Of a stretch of 53,503 bases of DNA, positions 34,888 to 42,591 are shown one piece after another (the first letter of the stretch is position 1; each line of letters opens with the position of its first letter). The translations under genes were made by a program, and so were the position numbers. The notes under the pieces are model-generated. The model ran no database searches. It was not told where the DNA came from and was given only the letters and a program-made list of their open reading frames with translations. The DNA comes from Candidatus Rifleibacteriota bacterium (GTDB lineage Bacteria; Muiribacteriota; UBA6191; JACPRK01; JACQZM01): positions 1 through 53,503 of the forward strand of contig JACQZM010000163.1 of NCBI GenBank assembly GCA_016213885.1, read 5' to 3'.

Positions 34888-35136
34888 ATGAGAACCACCA
34901 TCTCACTGAGCGATCGGCTGGCGAAGCTGGTTCGTCGGAAGGCCTCGGAGCGGGGCATGAGCGTCAGCGCGTACATCGCCGAGGTTCTCGACGACGCGGT
35001 GAAACGGCACGAGCCAGGAGAGGTCAAGCCGTTCCGGCTGGTGACGGTCGACGGTGGGGGCCCCATCGGGACCGTGGACCTCGACCGCCCCCGCGCTCTG
35101 TTCGTGACCGAAGAAGAGGACGCCTACAAGAGGTAG
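34888..35136 (+). CDS. Ribbon-helix-helix antitoxin
   Basis: 82 residues. The first 45 (MRTTISLSDRLAKLVRRKAS, then ERGMSVSAYIAEVLDDAV) match a CopG/RHH DNA-binding antitoxin. The acidic C-terminus would contact the toxin. I prefer the ATG at 34888 to one 24 bp upstream, which lies inside a palindrome. It is followed 2 bp later by the PIN toxin. Confidence 0.82.
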   Translation: MRTTISLSDRLAKLVRRKASERGMSVSAYIAEVLDDAVKRHEPGEVKPFRLVTVDGGGPIGTVDLDRPRALFVTEEEDAYKR

Positions 35137-35138
35137 CC

Positions 35139-35588
35139 ATGCTCTTGCCTGACGTCAACGTCCTCGTCCACGCCCATCGGGCCGACTCGAGCCCGGAGCA
35201 CCCCGCCTATGCGTCCTGGCTCACGCGGCTGGCCACCGGACAGGAGCCGTTCGCGCTCTCGGTGCTGACGATCGCCGGTGTCGTCAGGATCGTGACCAAT
35301 CCACGGATCTTCAAGCGACCGTCCACGCTGGAGGAGGTGTTCGACTTCCTCGGACACCTTTCTGCAAGGCCGAACGTCCGGATCGTGGCGCCGGGACCGG
35401 CTCATCTCGAGATCTTCGAGCGACTCTGCCGGGAGGCCGGCGCGGTCGGCAAGCTGAGCGCGGACGCCCAGCATGCCGCGGTGGCCATCGAGCACGGGTG
35501 CACGTTCGTGACGACCGACTCGGACTTCGACCGGTTCCCCGGACTCCGATGGGAACACCCTCTGCGGCCGCGGCCCGGGGGACGCTGA
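35139..35588 (+). CDS. PIN-domain toxin (VapC family)
   Basis: 149 residues. PIN acidic residues at D5 (MLLPDVNVLVHA), the D of LSADAQHAAVA and the pair in FVTTDSDFDRF. It belongs to the FitB/MNT-like PIN subgroup with the TNPRIF motif. It partners with the RHH gene just upstream. A near-identical copy of its last about 140 bp lies at 38564-38703. The following 480 bp (35589-36069) hold no gene I can support. Confidence 0.88.
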   Translation: MLLPDVNVLVHAHRADSSPEHPAYASWLTRLATGQEPFALSVLTIAGVVRIVTNPRIFKRPSTLEEVFDFLGHLSARPNVRIVAPGPAHLEIFERLCREAGAVGKLSADAQHAAVAIEHGCTFVTTDSDFDRFPGLRWEHPLRPRPGGR

Positions 35589-36069
35589 TCCGGGCGCGCC
35601 CCGCCCCTGCTGGTCGTCCAGCCGGTCGCAGCGGCAGGGGCAGCGAGGTGAGCCGTGTGTCCCCGGAACCGTCGCACGGCGTGATCCGTCCTCGAGATGA
35701 CCGGGTTCTTCGTGGGCGCATCCGATACCGACACCAGCTCGAGAGATCCTTGCGGACAGAGGGGCACCCGTTCACAATGTGAAGTCGATGAAGCGACTCA
35801 GGCGGTCCGATCGCCTGACGACGGTCCGGATCCGGTGCTGTTGTCGAGACCTGGCGAGGCTCGGTTCGATACGCTGCAGCGCCACCGCCATGCTCTGCAT
35901 AGGCAGCCAGACCGAGGATCTCGACGATCGTCTGTGGACGGTGCCGATGGGACAGGTGCTCCAATGACCCGGGAAGCGCCCAAGGGGTCGAACCGACTGG
36001 CCCGGCGTCTCATCCGCGATCGACTGCTGGGTGGCCTGGGCAGCAATCGCCGGTGACGGCGGGCGCGAC

Positions 36070-36774
36070 TCAAGGGGCCTTGAAGCACTGGGCTGGGTTC
36101 TCGTGGGCCAGTGTCTCGAGTCTCGCCAACCATCGGTCGAAGCGAGGACAAGCCGCCCGGATACGCGGAAGACCCGTTGCCTCGACGGCCAGAGGTCCGT
36201 GCAGGGTCTTCACGTATCCAGGGATATGGTCCGCCAGACGCTTGGAAGGAGCGGACTCTTCACCATCGTCGATATCTTCCGGGTTGGAGCCAGCCAGGCT
36301 TTCACGCAGGCTTTCGAGCCCCTCGAGATCGTCCTCGGCATCGAGCAGGGTGTCCATGGAGTCGAGGCTCGCGAGCACCAGCGCCTCGAACTCGTGGCGC
36401 TGGAGGTAGGGTATGAACCGAGGATCGGACAGTGCGGCGCCCATCTCCTGCTCCAGGTCGTCAGCTCGCCGGAGGGTGTCCGCGGTGGACAGGTGGATTT
36501 CCAGCCGAGGGAAGTCATCGGGCAGTCGGTAGAGGTCGAAGAGCGTCGTGAACCTCACGCCGTAGCCCGACTGTTCCATCATCAATCGTCGAAGGTCCCG
36601 GAACCATTGCTTCCAGCGACCTCCTCCGCGATGCTTCCTGCCGGTGAGCCTGTCGCGTCGTGTGGTCACGATGATGGGCGTCACAGGCACGTCAACCTCT
36701 CGCAGATGGGGGCGGAGGACCTGCTTCACGAACGCCTCCTCGGTCTGCCCCTCGACCAGGACATACAGGCGCAT
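36070..36774 (-). CDS. DUF4276 (TOPRIM-like) protein
   Basis: 234 residues starting MRLYVLVEGQTEEAFVKQVL, the DUF4276 pattern. The glutamate of VEGQTEE and the FDLYRLPDDFP segment are consistent with a TOPRIM/OLD-like nuclease fold. It starts at TGATG overlapping the ATPase stop, so the two are tightly coupled. In PARIS and related defence systems a comparable ATPase works with a TOPRIM effector (DUF4435); here the effector position is taken by DUF4276. Function as a defence nuclease is inferred. Confidence 0.82.
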   Translation of the reverse strand: MRLYVLVEGQTEEAFVKQVLRPHLREVDVPVTPIIVTTRRDRLTGRKHRGGGRWKQWFRDLRRLMMEQSGYGVRFTTLFDLYRLPDDFPRLEIHLSTADTLRRADDLEQEMGAALSDPRFIPYLQRHEFEALVLASLDSMDTLLDAEDDLEGLESLRESLAGSNPEDIDDGEESAPSKRLADHIPGYVKTLHGPLAVEATGLPRIRAACPRFDRWLARLETLAHENPAQCFKAP

Positions 36775-37907
36775 CAGGGGCGCCCCCCGAGGATGTTCTT
36801 GTCGTAGAGCTCCGATAGCTTGTAGTCCTCGAGCCAGCTGGCAAGCTTGGCCGGCTCTAGCCGGCGGAGGTGAGTGGCGCCTCCTTCTCGCTCCGCCACG
36901 ACGATCTCCTCCGGCTCGAAATGGTCGAGCAGCGCAGGAGACTGTGTTGCCAGGAGCACCTGAGCGTGGGCGCTGACGGACCGCACCAGACCGGCCAGGA
37001 TCGCCAGCGCGGCGGGGTGGAGACCCAGCTCGGGTTCGTCGATGCTCAGGAAGGAAGGAAGACTGTCCGTGGGCTGGGCGAGCGCTGTGAACAGGGCAAT
37101 GCCGCGCAGCGTGCCATCGGAAAGATGGTGCGGGCCGAACAGCTGGTCGCGTTCATCCACCCAGTCGAGCCGCACAGCAGAAGTGTCCGGGTGCGCCGGA
37201 TCTACGAGCGCCGGCTGAAGCTCCTTGATGAAAGGCGCCACGCGACGGACCAGCAGAAGGATGCGTCTCCAGGCTGTCACGCGTGAGTGAGCGTCACTCG
37301 TCGCGAGAGACCGCAGATAGCCTGCCAGGTTGCTTCCGTCGGATCGCAGGCATCGATCGTCCTGCTGTCCAGAGTTCTGCCGAAGAGGGGAATTCACTGA
37401 GGTGTCATGAAAGTGGAAGAAGCCGACGGCGGCCAGAAACTCCCTGACAGTCTTGCCGATACCCTCCACCGGTGTGGCCACGGTGTCTTCCACGACCGAC
37501 TCGGTGTGGCCGCTGCCCAGTGACTCGACCCTGAAATCGACGACCCCTGTGGATTTGTGCCCGACCGTCTCGTCGAGAAACAGTGGCGTGTCACCGGCGG
37601 CATATCCCAGACGAGCCCCGTACAGGCAGGCCCCGGACCTGTCCTCGAACTCGAGCCGGAGCTCCAGCTCTCTGGTCACCTTGGGCCCGTAGTGCAGCAG
37701 GGCGGACATGCCCCCCGCCTCGCCGACGAATCGCCGAAGAGACCGGGTCCGCATCAGAGCGACCATCCGCAGCGCCGACAGCAGATTCGTCTTTCCTGAA
37801 CCGTTGGCGCCGATGAGCACCGTGATCCGTCCGGGCCGCAGATCGATCGCCCGCAGCGAGCGGTAGCCTTCCACGTGGATGCGAGTGAGCGCCATCTGTC
37901 GACTCAT
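36774..37907 (-). CDS. AAA_21/SMC-like ATPase
   Basis: 377 residues from the ATG at 37907 (GAGG 4 nt upstream). ABC/OLD-like ATPase: HVEGYRSL, Walker A GANGSGKT (33-40), signature LSDGT, Walker B with LSIDEPELGLHP and the H-loop region ATQSPALLDHF. The coiled-coil segment between is short. Paired with DUF4276, it probably senses or scaffolds in a defence system. Longer upstream frame is translated from other DNA. Confidence 0.87.
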   Translation of the reverse strand: MSRQMALTRIHVEGYRSLRAIDLRPGRITVLIGANGSGKTNLLSALRMVALMRTRSLRRFVGEAGGMSALLHYGPKVTRELELRLEFEDRSGACLYGARLGYAAGDTPLFLDETVGHKSTGVVDFRVESLGSGHTESVVEDTVATPVEGIGKTVREFLAAVGFFHFHDTSVNSPLRQNSGQQDDRCLRSDGSNLAGYLRSLATSDAHSRVTAWRRILLLVRRVAPFIKELQPALVDPAHPDTSAVRLDWVDERDQLFGPHHLSDGTLRGIALFTALAQPTDSLPSFLSIDEPELGLHPAALAILAGLVRSVSAHAQVLLATQSPALLDHFEPEEIVVAEREGGATHLRRLEPAKLASWLEDYKLSELYDKNILGGRP

Positions 37908-38059
37908 GGGACCTCGTTCCGTCCGCCGGACTGTCTCATCCAGAGAGACTTCCAGCCCCGGAAGAACCAGCCGCATGATATCTGGGGCAGCTGGCCTGCG
38001 CAACAACCGACGGAGTCGTCCAGGACTGTCGCTCCGGATCCTGAGTCCGGCTCGTCCCC

Positions 38060-38528
38060 GCCGGTCGGCCCGGCGGCACCGGGCGGCGCCGCCTCCCCCG
38101 GTTCTCGGCCAGGCCCCGACGTTCTGCCTGGCCCGGCTCGCCGGCTCGGGCACCAGCTTCGACTCGTTCCGCGGCGACCGCGTGGCGATCGTCACGCCGT
38201 TCGTGGAACGCTGTCCGGACTGCATGCCCCGGGTGCCCGCCCTGGCTGGGTTCTCCGAGAGGTTCGCCGATGACGATCGCGTGCGGTTCTGCACCGTCAC
38301 CTTCCAGGGGACCTGCAGGACGACGGAGCAGTTCGTCGGCCACCACCGGATCCGGGGAACGGTCTTTCTCGACGGCAATGGCGAGGTCATGTACCGGTAC
38401 CGGGTTCGCACCCTGACGACGTTCGTCGTGGACCGTCAGGGCCGGATCCGCTACTCCGGTCCCCCCGACCCGGCCGCCGTCGACGAGGTGGTCGAGGCGC
38501 TCCTCGTCGAGCGCTGAACTCCGGCCGC
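38060..38528 (+). pseudogene. 3' copy of the RING/thioredoxin gene
   Basis: The frame ending at 38517 repeats the last about 150 residues of the intact protein encoded at 41844-42566 with few changes (CPDCMPRVPAL versus CPDCMPGVPAL). The RING ribbon and transmembrane helix are missing. Upstream in-frame sequence is antisense to the ATPase gene. It has no own start and is best read as a duplicated fragment. Confidence 0.75.
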
Positions 38529-38563
38529 CAGGTCTCCAACAAGCAGGGCTGCAGACTCGGTTC

Positions 38564-38745
38564 GGCAAGCTGAGCGCGGATGCCCAGCATGCCGCGGTGG
38601 CCATCGAGCACGGGTGCACGTTCGTGACGACCGACTCGGACTTCGACCGGTTCCCCGGACCCCGATGGGAACACCCTTTGCGGCCGCGGCCCGGGGGACG
38701 CTGATCCGGGGGGCGCCCCGCCCCTGCTGGTCGGGCTGCAGCGGA
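38564..38745 (+). pseudogene. 3' copy of the PIN toxin gene
   Basis: Bases 38564-38703 are nearly identical to 35453-35591, the end of the PIN toxin gene, and similarity continues imperfectly for about 40 bp past the stop. No start exists. It abuts the duplicated thioredoxin fragment, forming a mosaic junction near 38530-38563. Confidence 0.78.
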
Positions 38746-38786
38746 AGCGATTCGGTACGCTGAGACAAGAGGAGGTCTGTCCGAAG

Positions 38787-39998
38787 ATGCTCAGCCGTCT
38801 TTTCTGCCCATGGCTCTGGTGCGTGACCGCAATGCTGGCTGCATTCGGATGCGAGCAGGGAGGCGGAGGCGGCGCCGTCTGGGCAACCGAACTGGTCACG
38901 GGCGCGACGCTCACGCAGGCGCAGTACCAGCGCCTCACCGTAGCCCATCGCCCGGCGAGGGCATTCACCGAGATGAGGCCGCCGGCCTCGCCCAACTATG
39001 CCTCAGCCGAGTCCTGGGCGGCCCTGTGGCCGAGAACCGACGAGGCCGACGTTGCTCCGCCGAACTCAGTCTATCCGGAAGCGCAGGGCGCCGCGGGAAT
39101 CGATGTCTTCTTCGTTCATCCGACCTGCTACGCCAAGCCGGATTCCTGGAACGGCCCGATCGACGATCCGGACGTGAGGCACTCGGTCTCGGGAATCATG
39201 ATGTACCTGGCGAGCGTGTACAACGCCGGCGCGCGCGTCTATGCCCCGCGCTACAGACAGTTCGGCCTCTACGCGGTCCTCGAAAAGCAGACGATATCGG
39301 GCCTGCTGGCCATCGATCTCGCCTACTCCGATGTGCGGCGCGCCTTCGACCACTACATCAATCACTACAACCAGGGTCGCCCGTTCATACTTGCCGGACA
39401 CAGCCAGGGGAGCATTCATGGCAGCCGGTTGCTCCAGGAGAAGATCATGGGGACCCCGCTGCAGTCGCGCCTCGTGGCCGCGTATCTCATCGGAATGACC
39501 ATTCCGAGCAGCCTGCCGGGCATCCAACCTTCGACCTCGCCCACCGACCTGGGCAAGGTCATCAACTGGAACTCCTTCACCACCGAGGGCAGCACGACGT
39601 TCCTGACGGAGGACGTCCCCATCTGGGTCGGAGATGCCTATCGGAAGGCCAAGGGAGTAGCTTCCGTGCAGGTGAACCCTCGCTCCTGGAGACTGAATGG
39701 CGGGAAGGTTGCCGCTCTGGACAATCCGGGCACATTGCCGGCGAGCGCCTCCAGTACCCTTCCAGCTTGCGTCCCCGGCGTGACCAGCGCCGATGCCTCC
39801 GGCAAGGTGCTGATTGTGGACAAGCCGGCCATTCCCGGCTTTGCAGGGGATGGACCCTCCATGCCTCTCCTGAATGCGGATCTCGGGGATTTCCACAACT
39901 ACGACTATCAGCTTTTCTACGAGAGCATCAGGAAGAACGTCCTCGACCGGGCGAGGGCATTCCTGACGAAACAGAGAGGTTCTCCCCACGGCCACTGA
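38787..39998 (+). CDS. DUF3089 alpha/beta-hydrolase-like protein, exported
   Basis: 403 residues with an N-terminal signal (about 1-22) whose C22 could be a lipobox cysteine (AAFGC). The DUF3089 pattern is clear: IDVFFVHPTCY, VYAPRYRQF, LAYSDVRRAFDHYINHYN, nucleophile elbow GHSQGS, and the C-terminal FHNYDYQLFYESIR. The family is predicted to be lipase/esterase-like; substrate unknown. An AAGAGGAGG lies upstream near 38770. The 200 bp after it hold no gene. Confidence 0.85.
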   Translation: MLSRLFCPWLWCVTAMLAAFGCEQGGGGGAVWATELVTGATLTQAQYQRLTVAHRPARAFTEMRPPASPNYASAESWAALWPRTDEADVAPPNSVYPEAQGAAGIDVFFVHPTCYAKPDSWNGPIDDPDVRHSVSGIMMYLASVYNAGARVYAPRYRQFGLYAVLEKQTISGLLAIDLAYSDVRRAFDHYINHYNQGRPFILAGHSQGSIHGSRLLQEKIMGTPLQSRLVAAYLIGMTIPSSLPGIQPSTSPTDLGKVINWNSFTTEGSTTFLTEDVPIWVGDAYRKAKGVASVQVNPRSWRLNGGKVAALDNPGTLPASASSTLPACVPGVTSADASGKVLIVDKPAIPGFAGDGPSMPLLNADLGDFHNYDYQLFYESIRKNVLDRARAFLTKQRGSPHGH

Positions 39999-40199
39999 CC
40001 ATCCACGAACAGTGTGCCGGAGCTCGCGCGCTCGAACGCTCCCCTCAAGAGCGGGCTTCTGTGCGACGGCTCTGCACAGAGAGCAGATCGCTACGCTGTC
40101 CCGGTCGCTTCGGGTCTCGAGAGGTCCTCCACTCGGTCTCGTGGGCGGGCTGAGGGAACGACCCTGAAGACCAGGGTAGTGGACGTCCAGGCACCGCGG

Positions 40200-40604
40200 T
40201 CACTTCCAGTGGAACTCCACGGTGTGCTCGAGGGTGTCCAGGATGAGCTTGCCTTGGCCCAGGACATCCATGCCGATGAGGCCGTCGATCTCCAGCTTTT
40301 CTTCGAGGTCATGGACGCGGACCTCGTGATCAGCCAGGATTCGTCCGAGGACTCCCACGCTCGGAACGACGACGCGATAGCCCAGATTTGGTCCTGTCGG
40401 TCCCCGGATACGTGAACTGCCAGAGGCACGATCCGCCGTCAGATCGATCGAGGCGGCGAACCCGGAATCGAGAATGGTGACATTGCTACCGGAATCGACG
40501 ACCAGCCGACCGCGCCCAGTGCGACCCAGTGGCCCTCGAATCGCCACGGCAATGGTGGACAGCTCATCCCTCAGCTCGATCCGCGTCCTCCAGATCGACG
40601 GCAT
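40200..40604 (-). CDS. Retropepsin-like aspartic protease domain protein
   Basis: 134 residues. A single retropepsin-type domain: the catalytic segment reads LVVDSGSNVTILDS (Asp-Ser-Gly in place of Asp-Thr/Ser-Gly), and the second half DGLIGMDVLGQGKLILD is the conserved C-terminal motif. Such bacterial domains would act as dimers. No signal peptide. It overlaps the end of the DUF5678 gene by 41 bp and shares its operon. Confidence 0.8.
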   Translation of the reverse strand: MPSIWRTRIELRDELSTIAVAIRGPLGRTGRGRLVVDSGSNVTILDSGFAASIDLTADRASGSSRIRGPTGPNLGYRVVVPSVGVLGRILADHEVRVHDLEEKLEIDGLIGMDVLGQGKLILDTLEHTVEFHWK

Positions 40605-40830
40605 AGAGCCCTCCCATCACCAATCCGCGGCGCATCCGGCCGGTGTAGATCACGAACCACTCTTCGTTGATCAGTCGCAGCCGCTGATAGAGTTCCTTCT
40701 TCACGGAGCCGTGGTCACGGACAACGCCGTTGGTGGGGATGTCGCCGTCAAGTTCGTAGTCGACGAGTACGACCCACTCGTCGGGGTACTTCTGCTTGAT
40801 CTCTTCCCAGGGGAGCTTCTCCGTTGCCAT
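40564..40830 (-). CDS. DUF5678-like small protein
   Basis: 88 residues from the ATG at 40830 with AGGAGG 8 nt upstream; longer upstream frame is unlikely. Sequence (LPWEEIKQKYPDEWVVLVD, then GVVRDHGSVKKELYQRL) fits the DUF5678 pattern, often found next to retropepsin-like genes as here. Function unknown; a regulatory or substrate role for the protease partner is conceivable. Confidence 0.75.
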   Translation of the reverse strand: MATEKLPWEEIKQKYPDEWVVLVDYELDGDIPTNGVVRDHGSVKKELYQRLRLINEEWFVIYTGRMRRGLVMGGLYAVDLEDADRAEG

Positions 40831-40957
40831 CTTGGCCCTCCTGATGCTGAAGAGAGTATAGCACCCCAGGGACAGCCTCAGCCCTGGCCCTTCCCACCGG
40901 CTCCAGCCGTGGAGGTTCGGCGGTGAGCTGCTTCGCCACCACAACTCCCCGCCATGC

Positions 40958-40991
40958 AGAAAACCCCGGGTCTTGCGACTCGGGGTCTTCT
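40958..40991 (-). terminator. Intrinsic terminator of the structured RNA
   Basis: On the minus strand AGAAGACCCCG pairs with CGGGGTTTTCT over 11 bp (one G-T pair) around a 12-nt loop, with the U-run in the 3' arm. The loop and inner stem share an 18-bp string with the dispersed repeats. Confidence 0.75.
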
Positions 40992-41551
40992 CTGGTGAAC
41001 CCGTTCTGGCTGGGTCTCTACCCTATTTCGGTCGGTTCACTCGTGGTGCGTTCCTTCGCTGACTTTCCCGTGGTTTTCTGGGCCACGTCTACTCGCCCGA
41101 GCGTTTCGCACGACCTTGCCGATGCGTTGATCTCTGCTTCGTGGATTCTGGATTTACTCCAGAATCTCGGCGCCTTCAGAGACCGTGTCGCCTGAGAGAA
41201 CCGTTATCGGCTCTAGTTCTCCGGCCCGGATAGCTTGGGAGTCCTTGCCATCCTCCAGCTTCGTTTTGTGAGGGTACTCTTCGGTGTTTCCACCGACGAG
41301 CCCTTGCAAGTCCCTCTCGTCCACCTCGACCCCGAAGCCGGGGTCCCCTGGGCTACCTTCTGTTTTTTCTCTCTGGTGTCCGTTTCGATCCGGAGAGCTA
41401 CTCCGGACTTCTTCGGTCCTCGAGATGGGCCAGTTCCCACGGGCCTGCTGGCCTTGCCCTTTCGGAGATCTAGATCTCTTGCTGGGCGCTCTCTCGCTTC
41501 TTGCTCATCCCGGCGGCTCCGCCGTTTTCGATGTGCCTTTCGCTTGAGGGC
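40958..41551 (-). ncRNA. Large structured non-coding RNA, family unknown
   Basis: A 594-nt interval with no convincing ORF, bounded on the minus strand by a strong promoter (41557-41585) and an intrinsic terminator (40958-40991). It is full of perfect hairpins: 41511-41524 (CGGCGG/CCGCCG), 41465-41478, 41389-41407 (7 bp), 41328-41345 (GACCCCG, 4-nt loop), 41281-41296 (CGGUG stem with a GAAA tetraloop in the RNA), 41197-41214, 41144-41166 (9 bp), 41069-41087 and 41012-41023. A longer-range 7-bp stem joins 40995-41001 with 41034-41040. Purine-rich, A-rich loops between helices are typical of large structured RNAs. Size invites comparison with OLE, ROOL and GOLLD RNAs, but I recognise no diagnostic motif of these. 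Flanked by the DUF5678 gene and the RING/thioredoxin gene. Confidence 0.78.
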
Positions 41552-41556
41552 CGACC

Positions 41557-41605
41557 AGGATAACAGGCAGGCTCTCGAACGTCAATGACTTTCAGAAGTT
41601 TTTTT
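41557..41605 (-). promoter_or_regulatory. Strong promoter with UP-like element for the structured RNA
   Basis: Minus strand: TTGACG (41585-41580), a 17-bp spacer, TATCCT (41562-41557), start near 41551. A run of seven A (41605-41599) lies around -50 to -56, as in UP elements that boost rRNA-like expression. Confidence 0.7.
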
Positions 41606-41843
41606 CTGCATTCGCCGAAAGACCCGAACAGGGAGCCTCTCCGAGCCTCGCAGGCTGTCCACGAAGATCCGGCTGGATCGGGCAACGCATCAGCGTCTGC
41701 CGTCCCGGGGGACTGCCTGAGTCGCCTCACGGCTTCCTCCTTCCACCTCACGCTTCCGGCCTCTTCCTCCCCGCGTCCCCTGCCCCCCCGTCAGGCTGCC
41801 AGTGTGGCCGTCCATCCGGTCCGGAGGGCATACTGTTCCCATC

Positions 41844-42566
41844 ATGGGGGTCCAGACGGCCGGCACGTGCCGCGTGTGCGCTCAACCGGTGGCGAGCGAT
41901 CAGTGCACGGTCTGCCCTCGCTGCGGCGCACCGCATCATCAGGACTGCTGGGCCTACAACGGCGGATGCACGGTCTACGGATGCGACCCGTCGGTCTGGG
42001 AGCGCTCCGCCTCCGCCCGCGGGCAGCCACGCCGGTCCGGGCGCTGGTTCAAGCTGGGCGCTCTCGCCGGCCTCGTCGCGGCCCTGGCGGGCGGCTTCCT
42101 CTGGTACGGCCGGTCGGCCCGGCGGCCCCGGGCGGCCGCACCTCCCCCGGTCCTCGGCCAGGCCCCGACGTTCTGCCTGGCCCGGCTCTCCGGCTCGGAC
42201 ACCAGCTTCGACTCGTTCCGCGGCGACCGCGTGGCGATCGTCACGCCGTTCGTGGAACGCTGTCCGGACTGCATGCCGGGCGTGCCCGCCCTGGCAGCGC
42301 TCTCCGCGAGGTTCGCCGATGACGATCGCGTGCGGTTCTGCAGCGTCACCTTCCAGGGAACCCACAGGACGACCGAGGAGTTCGTCGCTCGCCATCGGAT
42401 CCGGGGAACGGTGTTCCTCGACGGCGACGGCGAGGTCATGTACCGGTACCGGGTTCGCACCCTGACGACGTTCGTCGTGGACCGTCAGGGCCGGATCCGC
42501 TACTCCGGCCCACCGGACCCGGACACCGTCGACGAGGTGGTCGAGGCGCTCCTCGTCGAGCGCTGA
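41844..42566 (+). CDS. RING zinc ribbon / TM / thioredoxin-like protein
   Basis: 240 residues. N-terminal prokaryotic RING ribbon (9-47; CRVC, CPRCGAPHHQDCW, GGCTVYGC), one transmembrane helix (about 70-88), then a TlpA-like thioredoxin domain with CPDC at 140-143. It is expected to place the thioredoxin outside the cytoplasm and the ribbon inside. The last 150 residues are duplicated at 38060-38528. The region 41606-41843 upstream has no gene. Confidence 0.8.
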   Translation: MGVQTAGTCRVCAQPVASDQCTVCPRCGAPHHQDCWAYNGGCTVYGCDPSVWERSASARGQPRRSGRWFKLGALAGLVAALAGGFLWYGRSARRPRAAAPPPVLGQAPTFCLARLSGSDTSFDSFRGDRVAIVTPFVERCPDCMPGVPALAALSARFADDDRVRFCSVTFQGTHRTTEEFVARHRIRGTVFLDGDGEVMYRYRVRTLTTFVVDRQGRIRYSGPPDPDTVDEVVEALLVER

Positions 42567-42591
42567 ACCCCGGCCGACCCGACCCGGACGA

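Noticed and set aside
35589..36069. Possible small genes in the 480-bp gap after the PIN toxin
   Set aside because: Frames on both strands lack motifs and ribosome sites, and part is similar to DNA after the duplicated toxin fragment.
41197..41214. AGAGCCG/CGGTTCT hairpin resembling the base of group II intron domain V
   Set aside because: The inner helix with GAAA loop is missing, a GUGCG-like start lies downstream rather than upstream, and there is no maturase gene. Treated as one helix of the structured RNA.
41213..41440. Short minus-strand ORF inside the structured RNA
   Set aside because: Lys/Arg/Ser/Thr-rich, no ribosome site, and it interrupts the helices; not protein-like.
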